A stretch of 64,000 nucleotides of DNA from Emticicia fluvialis (GTDB lineage: Bacteria; Bacteroidota; Bacteroidia; Cytophagales; Spirosomataceae), in assembly GCF_024793945.1 (NCBI RefSeq), contig NZ_JANUSD010000017.1:1-64000 (forward strand), given 5' to 3'. The first letter of the stretch is position 1; each line of letters opens with the position of its first letter. The translations under genes and the position numbers were made by a program. Positions 23,844-32,769 of the stretch are shown piece by piece. The notes below the pieces were generated by a model, which had not been told where the DNA came from, searched no databases, and was given only the letters and a program-made list of their open reading frames with translations.

Positions 23844-25730
23844 ATGAAGAAAATCATCCTGCTTTGCCTATTAAGCCAATGGCTATGGGCACAACCCAAC
23901 ACTATCCACTCAAAAGTTGAAAACGTGACGGTTTTTCTCAACGGCGCTCAGGTAAGCCGTTCTGCAAAAGTGTCGTTGCCTGTGGGCAGAACCGAGCTGC
24001 TGTTCAAAGGTATATCGCCGCAAATCAACGCCAATAGCATTCAGGTGAAGAGCGAGGGCAGGTTTACTATCCTGTCGGTATCGCATAAAATAGGTAATAT
24101 GCTTGACAAACCCCTGCAGGAAGAAATCAATGCAATTGATGCCCAGAAAAAACAGATTGCATTGAAGATGACGGTTGAAAAAAACAACCTGCTGGTTTAC
24201 CAGCGCGAAGAAGAAATACTGCTCAAAAATCAGGTGGTGGGTGGCACCCAGGCAGGTATGAAAACCGCCGACTTAAAAGAAAGTATCGACTTCCAGCGAC
24301 AACGGATGGTGGAGGTGCTGACCAAAAAACTGGAATTTCAGAACAAAATAGAGAAACTGGAAGAAGAAACGAAAAAACTTAACCAGCAACTTACAGAAAT
24401 CAATGCCAGAAAAGACGCGCTAATTTCAGAAATTTCGGTTACCGTCAGCGCAAAAGAACCTGTAACCAACGCCCCTGTTTCAATAAATTATTTCGTAAAA
24501 AATGCTGGCTGGGCGCCTACTTATGATTTCAGAATTGAGAAGCTCAACCAACCCCTGCGCATGGCATATAAGGCCAATGTGTACCAGTTTTCAGGCGAAG
24601 ACTGGAAAGACATAAAGCTGAGCCTTTCAACGGCTAATCCGTTCAAAAGTGGGCAGGCACCCATACTACAAAAATGGACAGTAGGCCAAAGAAATGATTA
24701 CAGCGACTATTATAATCAGGTGGAGGAGGCTGATAATCAGGGCATCAATGCTAATCAGGCAGAGGTGTTCGGTAAAGTAACCGGAAAAAGCGACAAACAA
24801 CCTTTGCCCGGTGTGCAAATTAGCCTGAAAGGTACCAGCCTTAGTACATCAACTGATGCAAACGGTTATTACAGGTTAACAATTCCGCCCCAGCTTTATG
24901 GCAAATCGGTAACATTAATTTTCGATTATATTGGCTACTATAGGCTTGAAAGACCTGTAACTTCTAACAGATTAGATGTAGTGATGGATGAGTCTGTTCA
25001 GGCTTTAAACGAGGCTGTTGTGACAGGCTATGCTCCAGCAGGCCGGGCCGCCGGGGTGGAAATTGCCGGCAATAATGACTACAAAAAAAGAACCGTTCCG
25101 CTGGATATTACTGAACGAGATGCCCCTACCAGCCAATCTTTTGATATTCTGGTGCCATACAGTGTTCCATCAGACGGCAAGGTAATTACTGTGGAAATTA
25201 AGGAAGAGAGTATTCCGGCGGTTTTTCAGCATTTTAGCATCCCGAAAATAGACACTGATGTGTTTCTGAACGCACAGATTATTAACTGGGAGAAATACAA
25301 GCTGTTACCCGGCGAGGCCAGTCTGTTTATTGAAAACACGTATGTGGGGAAATCGAACCTGAACTTATTCAATAAAGATACCCTGAGCCTTTCGTTCGGG
25401 CGAGATAAAAATGTAATCATAAGCCGAACACAAATAAAAAGCTATCAGAAAAAACAGTTTATTGGCAGTAATAAAACTGAGCAGTTTGCTTTTGAAATCG
25501 TAGCGCGCAACACCAAAAACGAAACCATCAATCTGGTGATTGAAGACCAGTTTCCTGTCTCAAATACCCGCGATGTAAGCATTGACGACAAAGAAGCACC
25601 CGAAGCGGAAGTTAATACAGAAACCGGAAAAATTAAATGGACACTCACCATGGCACCTGCCAAAGAATACAAGGTGGGCTTGAAATACACCATAAAATCG
25701 CCGAAATCAGGAATGGTTTTGGCAGAGTAA
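23844..25730 (+). CDS. DUF4139 (MuiA-like) protein with inserted SusC-type CarboxypepD domain
   Basis: 628 aa with signal peptide (MKKIILLCLLSQWLWAQ), so exported. The N-terminal DUF4140-like part (VENVTVFLNGAQVSRSAKV) is followed by a coiled coil (about 90-200) and the DUF4139 domain (NYFVKNAGWAPTYDFRIE). Inside the latter, about residues 305-395, is a beta-sandwich CarboxypepD_reg domain: VTGKSDKQPLPGVQISLKGT, DANGYYRLTIP, and ALNEAVVTGYAP, the last being the end motif usual for SusC/RagA TonB-dependent receptors. The DUF4139 fold then resumes to the C-terminus. Function of the family (mucoidy inhibitor MuiA-like) is not established. Confidence 0.8.
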   Translation: MKKIILLCLLSQWLWAQPNTIHSKVENVTVFLNGAQVSRSAKVSLPVGRTELLFKGISPQINANSIQVKSEGRFTILSVSHKIGNMLDKPLQEEINAIDAQKKQIALKMTVEKNNLLVYQREEEILLKNQVVGGTQAGMKTADLKESIDFQRQRMVEVLTKKLEFQNKIEKLEEETKKLNQQLTEINARKDALISEISVTVSAKEPVTNAPVSINYFVKNAGWAPTYDFRIEKLNQPLRMAYKANVYQFSGEDWKDIKLSLSTANPFKSGQAPILQKWTVGQRNDYSDYYNQVEEADNQGINANQAEVFGKVTGKSDKQPLPGVQISLKGTSLSTSTDANGYYRLTIPPQLYGKSVTLIFDYIGYYRLERPVTSNRLDVVMDESVQALNEAVVTGYAPAGRAAGVEIAGNNDYKKRTVPLDITERDAPTSQSFDILVPYSVPSDGKVITVEIKEESIPAVFQHFSIPKIDTDVFLNAQIINWEKYKLLPGEASLFIENTYVGKSNLNLFNKDTLSLSFGRDKNVIISRTQIKSYQKKQFIGSNKTEQFAFEIVARNTKNETINLVIEDQFPVSNTRDVSIDDKEAPEAEVNTETGKIKWTLTMAPAKEYKVGLKYTIKSPKSGMVLAE

Positions 25731-25756
25731 AGGTGCAACCCCACCCCATTAAACGC

Positions 25757-25785
25757 CACCAGGCCACCCGATGGGTGGCCTGGTG
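25757..25785. terminator. Strong GC-rich hairpin between convergent genes
   Basis: CACCAGGCCACCC-GAT-GGGTGGCCTGGTG is a perfect 13-bp stem between the DUF4139 and exbD stops. No T tract on either side, so terminator efficiency is uncertain. Confidence 0.6.
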
Positions 25786-25803
25786 CATCTATAATAATTC
25801 TAT

Positions 25804-26205
25804 TTACTTATTCAGTTCGGTAGCCAGAACCATGCGTATTTTCAGCTTGGCACCCAGCGACATGGCATCTACCAGGTCTTGCACGGTAAGTGAGCTTTCG
25901 GCTCTTAAAACCACCGTTGGTTCTTCCATATTGGCGGTGGCAGCTATCAGGCGTTCTTCCAGTTGCGGAAAAGGCACCGGTGTGCTGTTAATATAATACA
26001 CCTTATCTTTGGTAATAGAAAGCGAAACCGGTTGCTTGCTGACATCGTGCGAGGATTTCGACGATTTAGGCAAAAGCAGTTTAATTACGTTAGGATTCCC
26101 CAGCGTAGATATAATGAGGAAGAACAACAGCAGGAAGAACATAATATCGTTCAGCGATGCGGTTGAAACTTCGGCTTCAAATCTTCTTTGGCGTTTTAAT
26201 TTCAT
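25804..26205 (-). CDS. ExbD/TolR-family biopolymer transport protein
   Basis: 133 aa. One N-terminal membrane helix (DIMFFLLLFFLIISTL) with the functionally essential Asp at its start, preceded by a basic cytoplasmic segment. The periplasmic domain follows, with LLPKSSKSS and VVLRAESSLTVQDLVDAM typical of ExbD. It works with the ExbB protein encoded 27 bp upstream to pass proton motive force to TonB or Tol partners. No tonB gene is adjacent, so the client system is unknown. Confidence 0.9.
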   Translation of the reverse strand: MKLKRQRRFEAEVSTASLNDIMFFLLLFFLIISTLGNPNVIKLLLPKSSKSSHDVSKQPVSLSITKDKVYYINSTPVPFPQLEERLIAATANMEEPTVVLRAESSLTVQDLVDAMSLGAKLKIRMVLATELNK

Positions 26206-26232
26206 GTTGGTAAACTGATGGTTGCTGAAAAA

Positions 26233-26910
26233 TTATCTCACAGGCTCGTTCAATGTGTCGAGCAGATCCATTACAGTTGCCTGCAGGTGGATACTGAATT
26301 TATCAATCATCATGTTGATACCATGATACCCGGCGTAGGCTATCACCCCTACCACCAGCCCGGTGAAAGACGAAATCATTTTTTCGTACAATCCATTGGC
26401 AATAATCTCGATGGTGAAGTTTCCGGTAGCGGCAATGTCATAAAATATACGGATGATACCCGAAATGGTACCAATAAAACCCAGAATAGGCGCAACCCCG
26501 GCAATAAGGCCCAGAAAGCCCATATTTTTTTCCATTTTAGATATTTCCAGGTTCCCCTGTATCTCCATTGCGCTCTCAATGTCTTTCACAGGGCGGCCTA
26601 TACGTGTAATACCCTTTTCTAATATACGTGAAATAGGCAGATTAGTACTTTTGCAAAGGGTGGTAGCGGTGCGTAGGTCGCCGCGTAATACGTTATCTTT
26701 TAAGGTGCGTAGAAAGCCAAAATCTATATTAGAGGCAGCTCTGATAAACAGGTAACGCTCAATAATGAAGAATATGGCCAGAAAAAGCAAAAACAATAGC
26801 GGGTAAACAACAACTCCCCCTTTCAATAAGAGGCTTAAATAATTAATTGATTCGGCACTTGCAGCAGTTGAGGTTGAGTCTGGAACTTGAAGCAAAACTG
26901 TTTGTAGCAT
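26233..26910 (-). CDS. ExbB/TolQ/MotA-family proton channel protein
   Basis: 225 aa with three membrane segments: GGVVVYPLLFLLFLAIFFII (about 31-50), a pair around NMGFLGLIAGVAPILGFIGT and IISSFTGLVVGVIAYAGYHG (about 130-185). The MotA_ExbB block GLIAGVAPILGFIGTISGII is clear. It precedes exbD on the minus strand, forming a two-gene operon. A 259-bp spacer upstream (26911-27169) separates it from the divergent VOC gene and shows no other gene. Confidence 0.9.
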   Translation of the reverse strand: MLQTVLLQVPDSTSTAASAESINYLSLLLKGGVVVYPLLFLLFLAIFFIIERYLFIRAASNIDFGFLRTLKDNVLRGDLRTATTLCKSTNLPISRILEKGITRIGRPVKDIESAMEIQGNLEISKMEKNMGFLGLIAGVAPILGFIGTISGIIRIFYDIAATGNFTIEIIANGLYEKMISSFTGLVVGVIAYAGYHGINMMIDKFSIHLQATVMDLLDTLNEPVR

Positions 26911-27169
26911 GGGGAAAAGATTATAGGTTTTCGTTATAAACTTTAAGAAAGCTGGATTTAGTATGCAAGTTAAGGCTTTTTTTAAACTTGCGCCGAAGAT
27001 TCTTCCGATATTGGCATTAACAGTCTGTAAATATCTGGTTTATAACCCAATACCAAACAATAATTTTACAATTATTTATCGAACGGTTGGGTAAAAAAAA
27101 TTAAATTTGTTAATTACCCTAATCGTGCGGGATGCCCCCGTAAACCAATAAACAAACCAAACCTACACT

Positions 27170-27538
27170 ATGCATTTCAGCAAGCTGGTACCAAATATTT
27201 TTTATGTTGATATTAAAGACGGCCTCGTTACGTTTGTCGACTGCCTGCAGTTCAGCATTGTGCATGATGAACTGAAAACCGCAAGGCCTTTTTGTGTGCT
27301 TGCCAAAGGAGATATAACGATTAATCTTTTTCAGGATGCCGCTTTGGCCCGTGAACACAACCCGGAGTTCAGACTGGTAACCGATAACATAGAAGAAGTG
27401 TATGCCCGGGTTTCGGCCTCGCATCCGCACTTGTTGCACCCTAACCTGAGCCGGATAACCCTGCGCCCCTGGGGAGCCAGAGAATTTGCAATTACCGACA
27501 AACAATTGGGCATTGTTGTGCAGCAGTGGGGGCAATAA
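27170..27538 (+). CDS. VOC-family (glyoxalase-like) protein
   Basis: 122 aa. The single-domain layout is LVPNIFYVDIKDGLVTFVDC, then RPFCVLAKGDITINLF, then PEFRLVTDNIEEVYARVSAS and a final strand with ITDKQLGIVVQQW. Metal-ligand positions are weakly conserved (no clear first His), so it may be a non-catalytic or binding member. A short hairpin CAATCAG/CTGATTG with GTTTT follows at 27548-27572 and may terminate the transcript. Confidence 0.7.
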   Translation: MHFSKLVPNIFYVDIKDGLVTFVDCLQFSIVHDELKTARPFCVLAKGDITINLFQDAALAREHNPEFRLVTDNIEEVYARVSASHPHLLHPNLSRITLRPWGAREFAITDKQLGIVVQQWGQ

Positions 27539-27690
27539 ACAGTATTTCAATCAGATGCTTGGCTGATTGTTTTATCCGTCAGTGTGGCAGTTGTTTTTTG
27601 AGCATCATTTGGTTGTTTGCGTTCAGAGAACGCAATACACAGCGACTGAATTGAAATTCAGCCGAACAGGAGGAAGCACGCTTATAATCT

Positions 27691-28179
27691 TTACTTAGCA
27701 GGCGCATATTTCTCGGCGCTATCCCAGTGTTCGGCTATTTTGCCGTTTTCAATTCTGAACATATCAAACCAGGTTGTGGTATATTTTTTGGTTTTGTCGG
27801 TTGGGTCAGGCAATTCTCTTACAAAACTGATAACCACCAAATCGCCCTCAGCCACGATTGACACCACCTGCGCCTTAATGGCATCGGCTATGGGTTCCGG
27901 CTTTTTGAATTTCGAGAAAAATTCTACCACCGCCTTTCTGCCCGTAGCGGCGTTGGGGTTATGCTGCATATAATCTTCAGCAAAATATTTTTCAGCTACT
28001 TCCATGTGCCCACCTTCCAGAAACTCCCGCCACATATCATACACCAGTTTTTTGTTGGCGGCCAGCTTTTTATCATTGCTTTTCAGCAACTCGCTTTGCG
28101 GTGCTAATGATTTTACAGGTAGTTGGGCTAGTAGTTGGTTTGAGATTAGTAATAGGGCTAGTATTGATAGTTTTTTCAT
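27691..28179 (-). CDS. Exported SnoaL/NTF2-like protein
   Basis: 162 aa from the ATG at 28179, which starts a good signal peptide (MKKLSILALLLISNQLLAQ); the frame upstream is not protein-like. The SnoaL-like fold is recognised from KLVYDMWREFLEGGHMEVAE, YFAEDYMQHNP, GRKAVVEFFSKF and WFDMFRIENGKIAEHWDS. Such domains act as polyketide cyclases, isomerases or ligand-binding proteins. The substrate cannot be told. The 216 bp upstream contain nothing clear. Confidence 0.8.
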   Translation of the reverse strand: MKKLSILALLLISNQLLAQLPVKSLAPQSELLKSNDKKLAANKKLVYDMWREFLEGGHMEVAEKYFAEDYMQHNPNAATGRKAVVEFFSKFKKPEPIADAIKAQVVSIVAEGDLVVISFVRELPDPTDKTKKYTTTWFDMFRIENGKIAEHWDSAEKYAPAK

Positions 28180-28395
28180 TTTTTTTGATTTGGAATTGGG
28201 GGGTAAGATAGGGATTATTTGGTGGATGGAGATTATATAGAGTTGATTTATATAAAGCAATTGCCAAATTACTTAATCAATAATTGCATTGGCTAACTTT
28301 AAATGATGTTATTATGAATGATCATAAGAGCAGTTATTTTAATGGCTAAGTACATTCCGCCAAAAGAGTGTTTGGTTAATAGGATGTTAACTATT

Positions 28396-28875
28396 TTAAC
28401 GAGCCACAGGCGGTATAAAATTCCAATTATTGATTTTTTCATGGGTATAGATATACGCTGGAACTTCAGCAATACTTTTATAACTAAGGAATTGAGACAT
28501 TAGTCTATGGTTGCCATCGGTGGCTGTTAGTGAGGATTCTTCCAAATTTTGACCAAAAAGAATAACTTCAAGATTAGCATATGTTCGTAAATCAATTCTA
28601 TTATCGAGAAAGGACTTAACACGTACTAACTCTTGGGCATCAACAGTCAAATCAGCTAGTTTAAAAGAATTGTTCTTTGTTAAATTATTAAAACCCGCTT
28701 CCCACAAAAGATAAATTCTATTAATATCATCTTCCTCAAGTAATACTCTATAACATTTAACTTCATTTATTGGACAAAAATCCGGCAAGTTGTGATTATT
28801 TAAAGTTATACTTGAATTACAAGATACCTCGTGTTCCTGTATTATTGATAAACTAACCTTTGTAATTTCTTTCAT
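28396..28875 (-). CDS. Hypothetical protein beside the reverse transcriptase, ParB-like motif
   Basis: 159 aa, AT-rich. The C-terminal half has LTATDGNHRLMSQFLSY and EVPAYIYTH; the DGNHR motif and following strand resemble the ParB/sulfiredoxin-like fold, where a G-x-H-R motif binds nucleotide. No other domain is seen. It lies 159 bp downstream of the reverse transcriptase gene on the same strand and shares its low GC content, unlike the genes on both sides, so the two were probably acquired together. A partner or effector role is inference. Confidence 0.55.
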   Translation of the reverse strand: MKEITKVSLSIIQEHEVSCNSSITLNNHNLPDFCPINEVKCYRVLLEEDDINRIYLLWEAGFNNLTKNNSFKLADLTVDAQELVRVKSFLDNRIDLRTYANLEVILFGQNLEESSLTATDGNHRLMSQFLSYKSIAEVPAYIYTHEKINNWNFIPPVAR

Positions 28876-29034
28876 TATAATATTATATTAACTATTTGTC
28901 AATCACCGTTTCGATGCAGATAATACTGTCATATAACTAAACTCTATTTAAAGCACTAGAATTTGTATTTATCTACAACTCTGAACTAAATCTTAATCAT
29001 TTTATGATGATAATTGTATTTGAATATACATCAA

Positions 29035-30576
29035 TTATTCAGCCTTTTTATCACTAATTACTTTTGCGCATATAGATTTCTCAACCAGCTCTCCCTTTGA
29101 CGCAATTAATCCTAACCAATGCAAACATTCGTCTTTTGACAAAACAATTGCAGAGTCAATAACAGCTCTTTTATCCCAAGGGCCTAGAGTATCGATACCA
29201 TCTTTTATATCCTTTACCCACGTTTTGTCATGCGACCTTTTTGCTATTAATGCTCGTTCTCTGATTCGGTTAACTTTATTATAATCAATCTTAATATTAG
29301 TATTATTGAAAGAATCATCTTGGAATAAAGTGAAAATCCAAATATTTATAAAAGAATCACTCAAATAGGGTTTTTCTAATAACAATGAAAATTCTTCCTC
29401 AAATCTTTTCGCTGTTTTCTCATTAAGTACTTTTAAAAAGAAACTAACAATCTCTCGTAAGACAGGAATTAAAGTATCAAAATGTTTAAAAATCAAAGGT
29501 ATAATTATTCTTATTTTATAATTGCCTGCCTGTCTTAGAATATGTCGCATTAATCCCAAATCAATTTTCTCGAAAGAAATAGACTCCAAAAATAATTCCT
29601 TATATATCTCCGCCCGCAATTTGAACTTTTCATTGTTATCAAGCTCCTCAAATGCTGGCTGCTTTTCTGGTAATGGGTATATATCAGATTGGATTTCTCG
29701 TAATTTGCTGTGTAGTCTTTGTTTTTCTAAAACATCTTCTATTTTCAAATGCTTTTCAAGAAATTCGACAGTCGTAATAATTCTTGTCTTTTCTGATGAA
29801 AGAACTAATCTATGATTTGAGTGCAAGTAAAGTGTTAAGTTACTGAGAAATCTCTGAGCAGCAATTTTATCAGAGAAGAAGATGTATATATCATCTGCAT
29901 ATCGCACAAAGCTCTCATTGTGTCTAATGATTTTATTATCTATATCTGACAGGATTGCTTCTGATATTATGATACTTGGCGCAGGCCCAACTGGAATACC
30001 TTTTGATATATTATTGTTGAGTCCTAATAAAAACTTTTCAAAATCTTTACAATTTATAGACCCTGCTTCTTCCAAAATATTGCTAACCCTATGAAGATAA
30101 ATTTGATTATAGAAGTCGACAAGATCTGTCATTAAAACATATCCTTCCTTTTTTTCCCCAGCCAATTCCTCCGCTTTATTCAAAAAAAGTCCATATCCAT
30201 TTCTATTAGTGTCAAAAAAAGAACCCTTTGTATCTGGATTGATTCTATAAGAAAATGCAATGTGTCTTTCTACAGGTATTCTAGCAGCTTCAATATTTAA
30301 AGCGTGTTCATACGCTAATGCCGTATAAATCAAACTGTCTATTGGGTCAAGTTGATGAACAACTCTACAAGATCCGTCCGACTTTGGTGCAGCAGAAATA
30401 AAAGGCATTTTAGGTGCATATGTGTCAATATCTATTTCCAAAAGAACAGGCAGGATATTGTTCCAATCATGCTTAATAGCTTTAAATTCGAAAAGCAATG
30501 GATAAAAATCACTGTCATAAAAACTCGTTAAATGGATTAATGCCCATTCAAAAGATTCTCTTTTCAATTTTGCCAT
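29035..30576 (-). CDS. Abi/unknown-group (DRT-type) reverse transcriptase
   Basis: 513 aa. The reverse transcriptase core is clear: the motif A strand GYVLMTDLVDFYNQIYLHRV (Asp at about 151), motif B-like GIPVGPAPSIIISEAILSDI (193-212), and the catalytic FVRYADDIYIF (YADD at 226-229). The early FSYRINPD segment and GIPVGPAPS instead of the group II or retron form place it with the AbiA/AbiK/UG-type enzymes. From about residue 290 the protein is alpha-helical with no recognised motif. Many such enzymes are phage-defence proteins (DRT systems), some working with a non-coding RNA. No maturase or retron msr/msd structure is evident. The upstream 180 bp are very AT-rich and could hold an RNA. Subclass not assigned. 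Confidence 0.85.
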   Translation of the reverse strand: MAKLKRESFEWALIHLTSFYDSDFYPLLFEFKAIKHDWNNILPVLLEIDIDTYAPKMPFISAAPKSDGSCRVVHQLDPIDSLIYTALAYEHALNIEAARIPVERHIAFSYRINPDTKGSFFDTNRNGYGLFLNKAEELAGEKKEGYVLMTDLVDFYNQIYLHRVSNILEEAGSINCKDFEKFLLGLNNNISKGIPVGPAPSIIISEAILSDIDNKIIRHNESFVRYADDIYIFFSDKIAAQRFLSNLTLYLHSNHRLVLSSEKTRIITTVEFLEKHLKIEDVLEKQRLHSKLREIQSDIYPLPEKQPAFEELDNNEKFKLRAEIYKELFLESISFEKIDLGLMRHILRQAGNYKIRIIIPLIFKHFDTLIPVLREIVSFFLKVLNEKTAKRFEEEFSLLLEKPYLSDSFINIWIFTLFQDDSFNNTNIKIDYNKVNRIRERALIAKRSHDKTWVKDIKDGIDTLGPWDKRAVIDSAIVLSKDECLHWLGLIASKGELVEKSICAKVISDKKAE

Positions 30577-30757
30577 TTAATTTAAAATGATTTTAAGATT
30601 CATAAACATTAAGAATTTTGCATTTTTTCTTTAATTCTACAAAATAATTTAAAATTAAATGTGAAATAAAACCCAAAATTAGCTATGTATAATCCAATAC
30701 AATTATCTATTCTCTGATAAGATATTATTTTTTTTTAACGGTACCCCCAAAACAAAA

Positions 30758-30784
30758 AAAACAGCCCCATAACAAGGCTGTTTG
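30758..30784 (-). terminator. Terminator of the XRE regulator gene
   Basis: On the minus strand AAACAGCC-TTGTTATGG-GGCTGTTT followed by TTTTTGTTTT. It also marks the right border of the AT-rich reverse transcriptase region. Confidence 0.85.
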
Positions 30785-30804
30785 TAATAAAATGGTATCT
30801 ATCC

Positions 30805-32289
30805 TCACCCCTCCATGGCCCTCAGGGCAGCTTTCATGTTCTGTATCTGGCGTTTCTTTTGTAGTATCACGGGGGCGGCTACGCGCTCTTTGCAGTCGAA
30901 AAGGCTGCAGCGTTCGCAGGTCTGGTTTACGTCGCGGGTTACGATGTTCGGGTCGTCCAAAAATTTCATTTTGGCACGCAGGTTGTCGTTTATCTCAAAA
31001 CCCACCGACACGCTGATGTTGGTATGCTTAATGATGTTCAGCGGGCGCGCCATGGCCATCACCAGATATTTACTGCCGGAGTCAACATAGTTAGATATCT
31101 GCACCCCTACCAGTGGCTCTTTCACTTCGCCTTTTTGTTGCAGGTCTGACACGTCGTCGAGAATATTCAATGACACCCACCGGCGGCAGTAATGCTCTTC
31201 CTGCGACTCGTGCGGTGTATGCCTGCGCGCCAGGTGCATTTCTTTGGTAAGATGATACTCCTTTTTGCCCGTAGGGGCCTCAAACCGCAGAAAGAAAATC
31301 TCGTCAATGCCAAAGTATCGGGGCAGCACATTGCTGATGCGGTGGTAGAGTGTCTCTGGCGTAGCCTGAAACTGCTCGGCCATTTCTACCAGTGCGGCGT
31401 TGCTCCAGGTTGGCTGGTTAAACAGCTGCTCCAGTTTTTCTATCAGTTTCTCACGGCGTATCAGTATGGCTCCGGCAAAATAAGAGGCCTTGAAGTTATT
31501 CAGAATCTCTTCAAACGACTTCACCTCTACCCAAGACGACGTATAGGGGCGGTCTTTGAGCTTCATATAAATAAAGCCCAGCTCGCGGCCCAGGGTAAAG
31601 GCGCGTTGGTCAGACGTGATACGTTTATTGATGAGCAGGGTATTGGTTTTGGGCAAAAATACCGAGCGGATGTTAATGATATGGGGGTAGTCGTCTTCGT
31701 CGAAGTACTTAATGGCAATGCCGTATTTATCAGTTAGCAGATTAGAGAGGTAAAACTCATCAATCTGGGTGTCGGCGCTGATGCGGTTTTCGGCCAGAAA
31801 CCTGTCGACCACCTCTTCCAGTTCGGGGAAGTAGTTGTCGTGCATTTCCTGATACGAGCGCATAACGGCAAAATAAAACTGCTCTACCGTCATGTTATAA
31901 TTGCGGCCTATTTCAATAATAGTGCTGATAAAGGCGCTCAGCTTGGTTGGCGCCCCTGAGAGCAGTTCAAGCAGGTCGGCCGGCGAAATACCAAAAATTT
32001 CAAAGGGCAGCTCGGTCAGAAAATTAGAGTGGAGCAGCTCAGAGATGGGCTCAAGTTTTTTGTTGAGTTTGAGCGACACCAGGCTGTCGTAATCAACGCC
32101 CATGGCATCGGCCAAAGCCACTATTTTATCAGACTTCGGATATTTCTTTCCTTTTTCTATTTCATTGATATAGGACATCGACAGGCCTGACTTCTGGGCG
32201 AGGTCAGTAAGCGACATACCTTTGTCAATTCGCAGTTGTTTTAGCTTTAGTCCGAAAACCAGTCGGATATTATCAGTATTAAGGCTCAT
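30805..32289 (-). CDS. XRE-family regulator with degenerate IrrE-like domain
   Basis: 494 aa. An N-terminal HTH (about 10-65; KQLRIDKGMSLTDLAQKSGL and MSYINEIEKGKKYPKSDK) is followed by a ScfR/RamB-like body. The IrrE (HExxH) position reads TLGRELGFIY, so the metal-binding histidines are missing and protease activity is unlikely. The C-terminus has a Cys cluster (CERCSLFDCKE) seen in the DUF2083 part of this family. Actinobacterial relatives regulate short-chain fatty acid and glyoxylate metabolism, some sensing acyl-CoA; the Bacteroidota role is unknown. A MITE-like repeat lies about 150 bp upstream of its start. Confidence 0.85.
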   Translation of the reverse strand: MSLNTDNIRLVFGLKLKQLRIDKGMSLTDLAQKSGLSMSYINEIEKGKKYPKSDKIVALADAMGVDYDSLVSLKLNKKLEPISELLHSNFLTELPFEIFGISPADLLELLSGAPTKLSAFISTIIEIGRNYNMTVEQFYFAVMRSYQEMHDNYFPELEEVVDRFLAENRISADTQIDEFYLSNLLTDKYGIAIKYFDEDDYPHIINIRSVFLPKTNTLLINKRITSDQRAFTLGRELGFIYMKLKDRPYTSSWVEVKSFEEILNNFKASYFAGAILIRREKLIEKLEQLFNQPTWSNAALVEMAEQFQATPETLYHRISNVLPRYFGIDEIFFLRFEAPTGKKEYHLTKEMHLARRHTPHESQEEHYCRRWVSLNILDDVSDLQQKGEVKEPLVGVQISNYVDSGSKYLVMAMARPLNIIKHTNISVSVGFEINDNLRAKMKFLDDPNIVTRDVNQTCERCSLFDCKERVAAPVILQKKRQIQNMKAALRAMEG

Positions 32290-32436
32290 TTATTAATGTA
32301 AGCACCTGGCCACCAGGCATAAGTACTTATAGTTTGTCTTAAGTGATTGTTTCTGATGCTAAAGATAAGAAAAAAGAAATCACGCGCCTATATAATTGGA
32401 TAAATTAAAGATGATTTTATTAATTTACTAAGAAGA

Positions 32437-32714
32437 ATTGAGTGATTGAGTGATTGAGTGAGTTAGTTAATGAGTGAGTTAGTGAGTAATGAATAAACGA
32501 TTAAAAATATTTGTGCAAATTTGGGTACTTGGTGTACATTGTGGCAATTTGGTTTTAAGTCTTGGTAATTGCCACCATGTACTCTAGGATTACACTATGT
32601 TACACAATTTATTCACTCAATCACTCATTCACTCAATCACTCATTCACTAATTCGCTCAATCACTCATTCACTAAATCACTCAATCACTCATTCACTCAT
32701 TCACTAATTCACCA
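32437..32714. repeat. MITE-like element bounded by 7-8 bp repeat arrays, copy A
   Basis: The left edge is an array of GAGTGATT/GAGTGAGT-type units (32437-32491). The right edge is the inverted array of TTCACTCA and TCACTAAT-type units (32611-32712). Between them an inner inverted repeat, GTACATTGTGGCAATT and AATTGCCACCATGTAC, forms a stem. A second copy with the same plan lies at 50695-51035. Neither encodes a protein. Located between the oxoamine synthase stop and the XRE gene start. Confidence 0.75.
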
Positions 32715-32716
32715 TT

Positions 32717-32757
32717 AAAAAAGCCCCTGCCATTAATTAAATGACAGAGGCCGATTT
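32717..32757 (-). terminator. Terminator of the oxoamine synthase gene
   Basis: On the minus strand GCCTCTGTCAT-TTAATTA-ATGGCAGGGGC, followed by TTTTTT. It sits between the gene and the repeat element. Confidence 0.75.
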
Positions 32758-32769
32758 TAATAAGACGCA

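Noticed and set aside
28318..28503. 61-aa plus-strand ORF near the reverse transcriptase unit
   Set aside because: Antisense to the end of the 159-aa gene and AT-rich by chance; no motif.
28876..30757. Retron (msr/msd) with the reverse transcriptase
   Set aside because: The enzyme lacks the retron-type motifs and I found no inverted-repeat msr/msd structure in the flanks.
32611..32712. Array of short repeats as a CRISPR
   Set aside because: Units are 7-8 bp with no unique spacers and there are no cas genes; it is the end of a repeat element.
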